From Avena insularis (lineage: Eukaryota > Streptophyta > Magnoliopsida > Poales > Poaceae): a stretch of DNA of 64,000 nt. The stretch's first letter is position 1, and each line of letters starts with the position of its first letter. Shown in pieces: positions 27,018 through 36,960 of this stretch. Both the position numbers and the translations under genes were made by a program. Location: positions 350,370,329 to 350,434,328 of the forward strand of contig CM042686.1 in assembly GCA_023614405.1 (NCBI GenBank). The letters run 5' to 3'. The notes under the pieces were generated by a model that was not told where the DNA came from, made no database searches, and was given only the letters and a program-made list of their open reading frames with translations.

Positions 27018-29295
27018 TCAGTCTAGTGTTCCATTGCATGCGGCACTTGAATTCCAACTTGTTCTAGGGGTTTTTGACCATGGTATGACACATATGGGAG
27101 TGTCATTGCATGTGTCCTTTTCCAAACCACAATGATCCACATATCCACACACACTGAAGTGGGTGTGGTGATGCAGCCTCTTTAGAACTGGTTCTTTATT
27201 GCATGTGGCATGTGAATTACAACATGTTCCTAGGGTTTCTGACCATGGTTTGACACATATTGGAGTTTAATTGCGTGTGTTCTTTTCCAAACCACAATTA
27301 TCCACATGGCCACACACACTCAAGTGGATGTGGTGATGCAACCTGTTTCAAACTAGTGCTCCATTGGTATGTGGCAGTTGAATTCCAACATGTTCGTGGG
27401 GTTTCTGACAATGGTTTGACACATATTGGAGTGTCATTGCTTGTGTTCTTTTTAAACCACAAGGATCCACATGGCCACACACACTCAAGTGGATGTGGTG
27501 ATACAACCTCTTTCAAACTGGTGCTCCATTGCATGTGGCAGTTGAATTCCAACATGTTCCTGGGGTTTATGACCATGATTTGACTCATATTGGAGTGTAA
27601 TTGCATGTTTTCTTTTCTAAACCAAAATGATCCACATGGCCACACACACTCCAGTGGGTGTGGTGCAACCGCTTTCAAATTGGTGTTGTATTGCATGTGG
27701 CAGTTGAATTCCAACATGTTCCTGGGGTTTCTAACCATGGTTTGACACATATTGGAGTGTCATTGCATGTGTTCTTTTCCAAACTACAATGATCCACATG
27801 GCCACAAAAACTCAAGTGGGTGTGGTGATGCGACCTCTTTCAAACCGGTGCTCCAGTGCATGTGGCGGTTGCATTCCAACATGTTCCTAGGGTTTCTGAC
27901 CATGGTTTGACACATATTGGAGTGTAATTGCATGTGTTCTCATCCACAACACAATGATCCACTTGGCCACACATACTCAAGTCGGTGCGGTGATGCAACC
28001 TCTTACAAAGTAGTGCTCCATTGCATGTGGCAGTTGAATTCCACCATGTTCCTAGGGTTTCTGACCATGGTTTGACACATATTGAAGTGTAATTGCATGT
28101 GTTCTTTTCCAAACCATAATGATGCACATGGCCACACATACTCAACTAGGTGTGGTGATGCAACCTCTTTCAAAGTAGTGCTCCATTGCATGTGGCAGTT
28201 GAATTCAACATGTTCCTAGGGTTTCTGACCATGGTTTGACACATATTGGAGTGTAATTCCATGAGTTCTTTTCCAAACCATAATTATCCACATATCCACA
28301 CACACTCATGTGGGTGTGGTGATGCAGCCTCTTTCAAACTGGTCATCCATTGCATGTGGCAGTTTAATTCCAACATGTTCCTAGGGTTTCTGACCATGGT
28401 TTGACACATATTGGAGTGTCATTGCATGTGTTCTTTTCCAAACCACAATGATCAACATATCCACACACACTGAAGTGGGTGTGGTGATGCAACCTCTTTC
28501 GAACTGGTTCTCTATTGCATGTGGCATTTGAATTCCAACATGTTCCTAGGGGTTCTGACCATGGTTTAACACATATTCGAGTGTCATTGCGTGTGTTCTT
28601 TTCCAAACCACAATGATCCACATGGCCACACAAACTCAAGTGGGTGTGGTGATGCAACTTCTTTCAAACGGTGCTCCATTGCATGTGGTGGTTCAAGTCC
28701 AACATATTCCTAGGGTTTCTGACCATGGTTTGACTCATGTTGGACTGTCATTGCATGTGTTGTTTTCCAAACGACAATGATCCACATGGCCACACACACT
28801 CAAGTAGGTGTGGTGATGTACCCTCTTTCAAACTAGTGCTCTGTTGCATGTTGCAGTTGAATTCCAATATGTTCTTGGGGTTTTTGACCATGGTTTGACA
28901 CATATTGTAGTGTCATTGCATGTGTTCTTTTCCAAACCACAATGATCCACATGTCCACACACACTCAAGTGGGTGTGGTGATGCAACCTCTTTCAAACTG
29001 GTGCTCCATTGCATGTGGCAATTGAATTCCAACATGTTTCTGGGGTTTCTAACCATGGTTTGACACATATGGGAGTGTCATTGCATGTGTTATTTTCCAA
29101 AACAAAATGAGCCACACGGACACACACACTCTATTGGGCGTGGTGATGCAACCACTTTCAAACTGGTGCTCCATTGCACGTGGCAGCTGAATTCCAACAT
29201 GTTCCTGGGGTTTCTAACCATGGTTTAACACATATTGTAATGTCATTGCATGTGTTTTTCCAAACCACAATGATCCACATGGACACATAACCTCA
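27018..29295. repeat. Truncated third 35-mer HOR unit
   Basis: This matches the beginning of copy 2 at an offset of 5,761 bp until about 28.65 kb. It then continues with less regular monomers and ends at the CACTA terminus at 29296. The last monomers (from about 28,930) are more diverged, as expected near an array edge. Confidence 0.85.
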
Positions 29296-30167
29296 CACTA
29301 CAAGAAAAGTTTCCTTCCGCAACGAATTGGCCCGACGGTCGTCGTAGAAGGCACGTCTTCCGCGACGAAATTCTCGGCTCGGCCGGTGGCCGATGGAATT
29401 TTTTTTCTTGTTTCGTGACCCTCCACTACGACGGATATGCTAAAAACGTGGAGGAAGCTCGGCCAGCGCGTGGCAGAAGCAAGATTTTTTTTCCTCGCGC
29501 GATGTTGACTCGCCAAAGTCTTTTGAGGCGTGTGGGTCCCGGACGTCAGTGTCTCTAGCGGACCATACTTTTCGGTCGCGCCTCCCTGATTTGAACTCGA
29601 TAACGTAGCTCGAGGCATCGGCCGTTTAGTCACGCTGCTAGGTCCCAAATGTTAGCCTCTCATTAGAAGGATCCCGTGTATGATGGATTTTTTTCCTTGG
29701 CTCGTGCTACCCCGCTCCGAGTTGATAGCGCTGCTTGACGCATCTACCGTTTAACCAACCTCCTGAGCCCCACATGTCATCCTCTCATTAGAAGAAACGT
29801 GTGTATGATGGATTTTTTTCCTTGGCTCGTGCTATCCTGTTCCGAACTTGATGGCGCTGTTTGATGCATCTACCGTTTAATCACGATGTTGGGCCCCACA
29901 TGTCATCCTTTCATTAGAAGAAACATGTGCATGATGGATTTGTTTTCTTCACTGGCGCTACCCTGTTCCGAGTTGATAGCGATGCTCGACGCATCTACCG
30001 TTTAACCAACCTCCTGAGCCCCACATGTCATCCTCTCATTAGAAGAAACATGTGTATGATGGATTTTTTTCCTTGGCTCGCGCTACCTTGTTCCGAACTT
30101 GATAGCGCTTTTCGATGCATCTACCGTTTAATCACGATGTTGGGCCCCACATGTCATCCTCTCATCA
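29296..30167 (+). mobile_element. Outer CACTA DNA transposon, left end
   Basis: The sequence switches abruptly from satellite (…CACATAACCTCA) to CACTACAAGAAAAGTTTCC, the typical start of a plant CACTA (En/Spm class) element. The next 150 bp hold subterminal motifs in both orientations, such as CCGCAACGAA, CGTCGTAGAAG, CCGCGACGAAATT and ACTACGACGG, as expected for transposase-binding repeats. The body then runs into ~125-bp tandem repeats, is interrupted by another CACTA element at 30168 and resumes at 35592. I could not find the matching right terminus (ending CTTGTAGTG) further on, so the element is probably truncated or rearranged. No transposase coding sequence is visible. Confidence 0.8.
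29530..30164. repeat. ~125-bp tandem repeats inside the outer CACTA element
   Basis: The landmark CATTAGAAG recurs at about 29661, 29788, 29912 and 30038, and was at 30163 before the insertion. Each unit also has ATGATGGATTTTTTTCC, a TTCCGA(A)CTTGATAGCG segment, GCATCTACCGTTTAA and CCCACATGTCATCC. More diverged units continue on the far side of the inserted element (35592-36140). Confidence 0.85.
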
Positions 30168-30537
30168 CACTACAAGAAATATGGTGACTAGTGACCTTTT
30201 CTTAACGACCATGGGTTTTTTAGTCATAGATCTATGACCATTCCGAACCATCTGGTCATAGGGAATTTGGGAGGGTCCAAACCTTGAAAAATAATGACCA
30301 AATTAGCCAAGAAGGTCATAATATCCTAAAATGAAATTGTCGTAGATGGATAACACAGGTTCAGAGCCTTGTATCTGGTCGTCTATGACCAATTTAGATG
30401 GTCATATCATGTAATAAAATATAGGTTCAAGTACAAAGTGGGTGACTGGACCGCCACCTAAGAAATTCATCTATGTGTCATGTGACATGTGGCACGCTGA
30501 CAAATGGGACCCACTATGGCATAATTAAATGCAAAAA

Positions 30538-30975
30538 TGGGAGCCAGCGGGAGTCAAACCCACGCCCTCTTCGTCTCTCACCAAGGAACCGAACCACTCC
30601 ACCAAGGCCACACTGTTGTAAATACTACCAACATGCACCATTTTCTATCAGGCGAAACAGCAGTCAGCTCACGCATAATTATGGGAGCGAGCGGGGAGTC
30701 AAACCCACGCCCTCTTCGTCTCTCACCAAGGAACCGAACCACTCCACCAAGGTCACACTGTTGTAAAGACTACCCACATGCACCATTTTCTATCAGGCGA
30801 AACGGCAGTCACCTCACGCGCAAAAATGGGAGCGAGCAGGAGTCGAACCCACGCACTCTTCGTCTCTCACCAAGGAACCGAACCACTCTACCAAGGCCAT
30901 GCTGTTGTAAAGACTACCCACATGCACCTATTTCTATCAGGCAAAACAGCAGTCAGCTCACGCACGACTAAATAA
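30538..30975 (-). repeat. Three tandem ~145-bp units each containing a tRNA-like sequence
   Basis: Units start at about 30538, 30683 and 30828. On the minus strand the third unit contains an A-box-like TGGTAGAGTGG (30883-30893) and a perfect B-box GGTTCGACTCC (30839-30849), about 33 nt apart, as in a tRNA gene with a variable arm. A T-arm stem GTGGG/CCTGC can be drawn around the TTCGACT loop. The first two units have TTTGACTCC in place of TTCGACTCC. I find no convincing complete acceptor stem, so these are tRNA-derived or tRNA-mimicking sequences, not confident tRNA genes. Plus-strand reading frames through them are by-products. Confidence 0.65.
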
Positions 30976-30986
30976 TTGTGCAAAAA

Positions 30987-31055
30987 GGAGAGCTACCGAC
31001 ACTCGAACTAGAGACCTCTCCCTTGCAAAGGAACCACCCAACCACCGGGCTACCC
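30987..31055 (-). other. Fourth, different tRNA-like sequence
   Basis: On the minus strand this reads GGGGTAGCCCGGTGGTTGG, followed by CTTTGCAAGGGAGAGG and TAGTTCGAGTGTCGG. The order of an A-box-like TAGCCCGGTGG and a B-box-like AGTTCGAGTG resembles a tRNA, but its sequence differs from the three tandem copies beside it. Confidence 0.5.
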
Positions 31056-31439
31056 CAAACTTTGTGTCTAACTACCTGCGCATAGGGTATTTACTATGCG
31101 ATTCATTTATTGGGCTTGGGCCTCGGTGCATAGAGGCCTCACTCTTTTTTTCTGACATTTTCCCACTGACTGGGCCGACCCATAAGCCATCATAAGGTAG
31201 ATTTTTTGGTGTAAATTCATGGGATTTTATAAGTTTGAGCCCACATAAATAGAGAGCACTCAATTTTTCCCAAAAATTATAGAAACATAATTTCACTCTC
31301 AATTTCGCATATGACTTCGGATCGAGATGATTCCAAAATCAATTGTCAATCAAATATTTTCTACTTTGAGTGTAAATTATAGTAGCGCCATCCTGCATAG
31401 TAATTTTATTACTTGCATCACAAAATAAAGTGAATATAT
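31056..31439. other. No gene seen; AT-rich CACTA filler
   Basis: This AT-rich stretch lies between the tRNA-like sequences and the 670-bp repeats. I see no coding signal, RNA gene or terminal repeat in it. Confidence 0.6.
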
Positions 31440-33118
31440 CAAAACATGGTCAAAATCGAAGGGGGTGCTCATCCTCGTGTAGGGGTTGGTTCATGCAATA
31501 CTTGCATTGGATCTCTGATAAAACAACATATTGTGAGTCTAAAAATGATTTTTGCAAAAAAATCAAGAGCATTATATAATGTACATTTAGTTCAAATCGG
31601 ACCCACTTCCTACCGATTCGGTAGACATTTGTCTTTTTCGCGAAGGATGGACGGAAAGGTTTTAGATACCCCACTTGGGACACTGTTAATGTATGATGGT
31701 CTAGTATTTTTGAAAAATGGGGTGGTGATATTTTGAAACTTTCATTTGGTGGTTGCTTCACAAAACGCCTCGATTTTGGCATTCCGAAAATGGAAATTGC
31801 ATTTTCTGTGCGACAAAAAGGAAAACTTCCTCCTGCAATATTGTTCTCCATCCCAAGATGCATATGAGTGCACAATATGGTCACATTATTACAAACTATA
31901 TCGTAATTTTGGCCATAACATTGGTCGTTTGGAATAAAAGCCATGAAACCTCGAACATGATAGGTCATTTCTGTGAAGGATTTTTCGAGATGCAATCAAT
32001 ATACCAAGTTTGATATTTTTCCTCATAACTATGTCACATAATATGACATCATGCGAAGGATTTACCTTGTTCAGACCGTTTTTGAATTTCTTAAGCCCGT
32101 TTCCAAATTTTCCAGTTTCAAACTATGGTCAAAACAGCAGGCATGAAGATAGGGGATGAGCCTCACTAAAACTTGTAGTTATCTCTGAATAAACATCATA
32201 TTGTGAGTCTAAAAATGATTTTTTTGAAACAATCAAGGGCGCTAGATCATGTACCTGTAGTTCAAACCAGACCGACTTCCTATCGATCCGGCAGACATTT
32301 GTCTTTTTCGTGAGGGGTGGACAAAAAGGTTTTAAAATCCTGGTTGGGACACTATTAATGTAAGATGGTCTAGTATTTTTGAAAAATGGGATGGTGCTAT
32401 TTTGAAACTTTCATTTGGTGGCTTCTTCACAAAACGCCCCGATTTTGGCATTCCGAAAATGGAAAATGCATTTTCTATGTGACAAAAAGGAAAACTTCCT
32501 CCTGCAACATTGTTTGCCATCCCAAGATGCACATGAGTGCACAATATGGGCACATTATCACAAACTATGTCACGATTCTGGCCATAACATTGGTCGTTTG
32601 GCCTAAAAGCCATGAAACCTCGAACATGATAGGTCATTTCTATGAAGGATTTTTCAAGATGCAGTCAATATACCAACTTTGATATTTTCCCTCGTAACTA
32701 TGTCACATAATATGACACCACGTGAAGGATTTACCTTATTCGGACCGTTTTTGAATTTCTTATGCCTATTTCCAAATTTTCCCGTTTCAAACTATGGTCA
32801 AAATAGCGGGCATGAAGATAGGGGATGAGCCTCGCTAAAACTTGCAGTGTATCTCTAAATAAACATCATATTGTGAGTCTAAATTTTTTTTTTTCAAAAA
32901 ATCAAGGGCATTAGATCATGTACCTGTAGTTCAAATCAGAGCCACTTCCTGCCGATCCAGCAGACATTTGTCTTTTTCACGAGGAGTAGACAAAAATGTT
33001 TTAAAATCGCCGGTTGTGACACTGTTAATGTAAGATGATCTAGTATTTTTGAAAAATGGGGTGGTTCTATTTTGAAACTTTCATTTGGTGGTTGCTTCAC
33101 AGAACTCCCCGATTTTGG
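31440..33118. repeat. ~670-bp tandem repeat, about 2.5 copies
   Basis: Landmarks recur at about 670-bp spacing. TTGTGAGTCTAAA occurs at about 31530, 32202 and 32873. AGACATTTGTCTTTTTC occurs at about 31625, 32293 and 32964. CATTTGGTGG followed by CTTCACA recurs at about 31743, 32411 and 33082. Reading frames on both strands are interrupted and differ between copies, so no conserved protein is encoded. The third copy is cut off at about 33118, where GC-rich gene-like sequence begins in mid-unit. Confidence 0.9.
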
Positions 33119-33760
33119 CATCCGCCGGGTCTCCATCTCCTCCCATGCCGCCACCGCCAGATCCTATGCCTCCGACGCTGCCAGATCCTGGCCGCTGCTA
33201 GATCCTATGCCTCCCACCCTACCGCGTCATTCCTCTGACCTAGCCGATTCACCCATCTTCCCACAGATCCACAACGCCGCCACCATACCTACCCTCAGCC
33301 GCTACCCTCTACACTTCCCCAACACTGAAAACCGTCGTGCACACGGTGGGGCCTGGTATGGAAGGGCAGCTCCGAGATCTTCCACCTCACCCTCACCCCC
33401 ACCTCTGCGGCTTCCAGCGCGTCCTCTCGCCCACCACCACCACGAACAACGACTTTGGCTACCGCATCAAGCTCTACTGGTCCATCAGCAACGACGAGGA
33501 CCAGGTGGCACTGCGGCTTCAGTCCCAGCTCATGGTCGCGCTGCCCCTGCCCCACGACATCGTCTCTGTGGATCTTCCCACAAATCCACAATAACAGGGA
33601 GGGGTGGAGGTGGAGATGCGGGTCGTCAGGAGCCATGCCCGTGCTTGCCTACCACTGGCGCTCCGTCGTGGTGCTCAGCCTCTACAACTACATCCTGATG
33701 GTGAGTCCATTTTCTTTGATTAATCTAGAATTCCAGTCTATTCATATCGGAGCTGCCATT
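33119..33760 (+). pseudogene. Captured gene fragment inside the inner CACTA element
   Basis: At about 33119 the AT-rich repeat changes to GC-rich sequence with gene-like composition. A plus-strand frame around 33337-33594 reads smoothly (for example NNDFGYRIKLYWSISNDED and QLMVALPLPHDIVSVDLP), then stops. A neighbouring frame continues to YHWRSVVVLSLYNYILM, so the fragment is frameshifted or joined from pieces. It ends at CTGATGGTGAGTCC, a good plant 5' splice donor, followed by T-rich intron-like sequence. This fits capture of genomic exon and intron DNA by a CACTA element. I do not recognise the parent protein. The frames are broken and no promoter is evident. Confidence 0.6.
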
Positions 33761-33874
33761 GTACTTTAGAGGAGTTCGTCATGGATCTATGTATACGACG
33801 TTTTTGGTTGATCTGCATTGGAGTGTTACAAGTTGATTTTGCAGAAAATGGGAGGGGAACAATGACAGAAATAG

Positions 33875-33952
33875 AGAAAAGGTCCTCAGTTCATTGTTGT
33901 AGAAAAGGTCCTCAGTTCATTGCTGTAGAAAAGGTCCTCGGTTCATTACTTG
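33875..33952. repeat. 26-bp minisatellite, 3 copies
   Basis: The unit AGAAAAGGTCCTCAGTTCAT plus a 6-bp tail starts at 33875, 33901 and 33927 with a few substitutions. A 20-bp direct duplication (ACATTTCTGAAACATCTAAC) lies nearby at about 34371-34410. Confidence 0.85.
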
Positions 33953-35300
33953 TATGGTTTTGGTTCCCATGAATGATAATAGTAGTCTTCGTGCCAACCA
34001 CACCGTGTCTCCTGTTTCAGTTTCGTGCACACCTTCAATACTCAGTTCATTACTGTGTCTCCTGTTTGTGTTTCCTAACATAATATATATCCATATATGT
34101 TACTGTTAATCATGCTGTCTAAGTTCATCCCTTTGCTGCAACTCTATATAAGTTACTCTCTGCTTCCATAAATTGTGCATGTAAGTAAATAGCATATACT
34201 ATTGGCATACCGATATCTTGAATGAAAATTCAGATATTTGAGTTCACCAAAGAGTTGCACGTAGAAGTATATTATAAATTATTATTTGTAGTAAATTTCT
34301 AGCTAGGGTTGTACTTTATAGTCACTTGATAAACACATAATGGTTAGTGTTAGCCATACTGTGTATGAACACATTTCTGAAACATCTAACACATTTCTGA
34401 AACATCTAACCTATCGAAACTGTTGGTAGTTCCACATATCTTGACTAGACTACTTTGTTTAGGTCCATTTTAAGTGACTCATGCAACTGAACACTTTCTT
34501 TTTTGTCTTATTACTATCATTTATGGTCAGGGAAATTGTGTCCGTGAGCACTGATGATACTGCTGCTCCAACATAATGAGAAGGCTAGCCTAGCTTCATG
34601 CCTCGCTGGACCTGTATCTATTCTGGATGTATGAACGAATTATAGTTTTCATAATGCAACTATTGTTGAGGTAGTTTATGTTCCCTAATCTGTAGATTAC
34701 TTCTCATTTTTACTGGCAAGCATTTAACTTGCACTGTATTTCATTAATAGTTTAAGTAGATCGGGATGTGATGTCGTTGAGGCTGTTGCTGGTATGATAT
34801 AAGATCAAAAGAAGCTTGGACCCTGGAGACGTGCACCGAAGTTTTTGTTGATATAGCTACCATGTTTTGGTGCTTTTGTATATGTTAACCTATAATTAGA
34901 CTTGTTCTTTCTCTATTAATGTGTGGACTTGTAAGTATTGTTGTGAATAATTGATTGAATCATTTCTTTACTTTAATCATTTAATTTGATAGAATTATTG
35001 ATCGTTTGATGCTGAAATGTCCAGAATTGGAATCATGGAATTTAAAAGGCCAAAAGTCCTACTAGACTAGATAATATTTGTGATTATGGCCCAACCAACA
35101 GTGGGTTGGAACGTTGTATATTTATGAAACAAGTAGAACAAAAAGGCTGAACAAATGGACAATAAAATGTCCACAACCCTAAAATAAAGAGGCTAAAATG
35201 TTGGGCTTGGCCCATGTAGGCTTGCCGAAATTGATTGGGAAAAACATATATAAATAGGCCAAAATGTTGGGCTTGGCCCATTTAAAAGCTAAACTGGACC
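33953..35300. other. No gene seen; intron-like or filler DNA of the inner CACTA element
   Basis: This is AT-rich sequence with no sustained reading frame. It may be intron or downstream sequence carried along with the captured fragment. Near 35195 and 35259 there is a direct repeat of GGCCAAAATGTTGGGCTTGG. The TATGACC/GGTCATA subterminal motifs begin soon after. Confidence 0.6.
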
Positions 35301-35591
35301 GGGCTAAATGTTATCAACGACCAATTGGTTTGGTCACAGAAATCTGCCGCGTAGGATTCACTGACGTGGATATGATAGGTTGTGCATGACCAAAATTTTG
35401 GTCATAGACTCTATGACCATCTGTTTTGGTCATAACCGTCTATGAACAATTCAAAAAAAGATCGTTAGCTGTCTATAGTGACCCTCGGTATGTGACCTAC
35501 TGTTTTTGGTCATAGAAAGGTCATAGATGAATTACTATGACCTTTCTATGACCAATATTTGGGGTCTCCAATTAGAACATTCCTTGTAGTG

Positions 35592-36150
35592 TTAGAAGAA
35601 ACATGTGTATGATGGATTTTTTACCCTCTGTCGTGCCTTCGTGTTCCGAACTTCATAGCGTTGCTCGCTGCATCAGCCGTTTATTCAGGCTGGTGGGTCC
35701 CTTATGTCAGCCTCACATTAGAAGAATTGTCGGTATGGTGGAATTTTTTCTTCTCTAGCGCTACCCTGTTTCAAACTAGATAGCGTTGTTTGACGAATCT
35801 GCCATTTGCTCACGTTGCTGGGTCCCCCATTTCAGCCTCTCATGACAAGAACGTGTGCATGCTGAACTTTTTTGTCGCTCGCGTCTCCTTGTTCCAAACT
35901 GACAATGTTGCTCGGTGCAGCATCTGTATAAGGTCATGCTGCTGGGTCCCACATATCAGCCTCTCTGTAAATGAAAGATTGATTGCTCGATGCAAAATCT
36001 GTATAAGGTCTCTGCTAGGTCCAACATGTCAGCGTCTCTGCAAATGCAAAGTGTGTATAATGCACTCCGCTGTTTTGACCTTGGCAACGTTGCTAGGTCC
36101 CATATGTCAGCCTTCTCTATGTAAGAAACGTGTGTATGCTAGGAAAAATG
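35592..36150 (+). mobile_element. Outer CACTA element, continuation after the nested insertion
   Basis: The ~125-bp repeats broken at 30167 resume immediately with TTAGAAGAAACATGTG. About four to five diverging units follow, with TTAGAAG- or GACAAGAACG-type starts at about 35594, 35717 and 35841 and less regular ones to about 36140. After that I cannot trace the element, and no right terminal inverted repeat is seen. Confidence 0.7.
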
Positions 36151-36960
36151 TAAAAGAACGACAGAGATTATACTATATATTATATATTTATATTGAAAAA
36201 ACTAGAAATCAAACTCAAGACTTCAACAAATGGGAACCGCGTGTGCCTCCACTATGCCAGAACCATCTATGCCACTACCGGAAAAGATTACATTTAGAAA
36301 TGTTGAAATCACTTAAAAAGAAAAGGCAGCGACCCTGGCAACTTGCCATAAAAAATGTGTTGAGGGTTGGCGGCCCACAGCCAACCTGAACCCGGAAGGA
36401 TAAATTAGCTAGGTTTTGGGCCATAGTTCGGTAGAATGTAGTACTATTTTCTAATAACCTCCTCACTGAAAATTCAATGTACTCAATATGTCACGGGTCG
36501 GCAGTCCACCTGGCCCGGCAGGCTAAATTTGCAAGGTTTTGGGCCAGTGTTGGGTCGAATGTGCAATCTTTTCGCTAGGTCCTTAGTGAAAATTTAATGT
36601 AGTTCGTACCCATCCTCAAAAAAATGTAGTTGGTACCCTAAAAAATATATACCCTGCTCACCACGAAAGGCTAATTAAGGTTTTTTCTTTTGAAACAAGA
36701 GTATGGGAAGTTTTTTGTCCGAAGTGGGTTTGAAATATTCGTTTTCATAGGCTGAGTAGTAAAAATATATTGTACTAAAGGTCGATGGTCCACCTGACCT
36801 GGCTGTACCAACGCCGAATCTGAAAGAATGAAGATGGAAATGGAGAAAAGTGACCGATATTGCGCCTTATTATACATAGCGAACATAGCGAGGAACTTGG
36901 GCAACGCAGGATTTGAACATGGAAAGTACTGGAGGGAGTTTGACTAATTGACATAAAATC
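36151..36960. repeat. Diverged short repeats of unclear origin
   Basis: A segment with CCCACAGCCAACCTGAACCC, AGGTTTTGGGCCA and CACTGAAAATTCAATGTA (36360-36480) recurs more loosely at 36490-36605, and a third partial copy (GGTCCACCTGACCTGGC) lies near 36787. At 36196-36280, TCAAACTCAAGACTTC and GCCTCCACTATGCCA resemble an eroded minus-strand tRNA-like sequence. It may still be part of the outer CACTA element. No credible gene is seen. Confidence 0.5.

Larger units (their letters stand above)
1..29295. repeat. Tandem satellite array, ~165-bp monomer, ~177 copies
   Basis: The sequence repeats about every 165 bp from the first base to 29295. Landmarks recur in fixed order: AACCTCTTTCAAAC, TGCTCCATTGCATGTGG, GAATTCCAACATGTTCC, CCATGGTTTGACACATATTG, GCATGTGTTCTTTTCC, AACCACAATGATCCACATGG, and a CA-rich then GT-rich dyad. 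Neighbouring monomers differ by scattered substitutions, while monomers 12 or 35 positions apart are nearly identical, which is the mark of higher-order repeats. No transposon interrupts the 29 kb. The left edge lies outside the window and the right edge is a CACTA terminus. The monomer length is close to a nucleosome repeat, so a centromeric, pericentromeric or subtelomeric satellite is plausible, but location cannot be read from sequence. I do not recognise the family name. Minus-strand reading frames run across monomers only because 165 is divisible by three; they are not genes. Confidence 0.97.
30168..35591 (+). mobile_element. Inner CACTA transposon, 5,424 bp, non-autonomous
   Basis: The left end is CACTACAAGAAATATGG and the right end reads TTCCTTGTAGTG, so the termini are inverted CACTACAAG repeats. 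The flanks are TCA on the left and TTA on the right. Uninterrupted copies of the surrounding repeat read CTCATTAGAAG, so this fits a 3-bp TTA duplication with one later T-to-C change. Both ends are packed with subterminal GGTCATA/TATGACC motifs in both orientations (30180-30420 and 35320-35570). No transposase gene is present. The body contains tRNA-like repeats, a 670-bp triplication, a gene fragment and AT-rich filler, so it would need enzymes in trans. Confidence 0.92.

Noticed and set aside
69..28657. Dozens of 60-150-residue frames in the satellite, many Cys/His-rich with ~55-residue periodicity on the minus strand, looking like zinc-finger repeats
   Set aside because: The monomer is close to 165 bp, a multiple of three, so any stop-free frame stays open over several monomers. 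The Cys/His pattern is simply the translation of the CA/GT-rich satellite. No start context, conserved length or codon bias supports coding.
1..29295. CRISPR-like regular repeats
   Set aside because: There are no unique spacers between short direct repeats; the whole ~165-bp monomer repeats head to tail. The surroundings are eukaryotic.
30838..30905. A functional tRNA gene
   Set aside because: A- and B-box matches are good, but I could not pair a convincing acceptor stem or assign an anticodon, so it is reported only as tRNA-like.
30473..30975. Plus-strand frames of 97-144 residues (ESNPRPLRLSPRNRTTPPR repeated)
   Set aside because: They are translations of three tandem tRNA-like units in the opposite orientation; the repetition explains the frame.
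31450..32013. A 181-residue minus frame and overlapping plus frames in the 670-bp repeats
   Set aside because: Frames are interrupted at different places in each repeat copy, so no protein is maintained.
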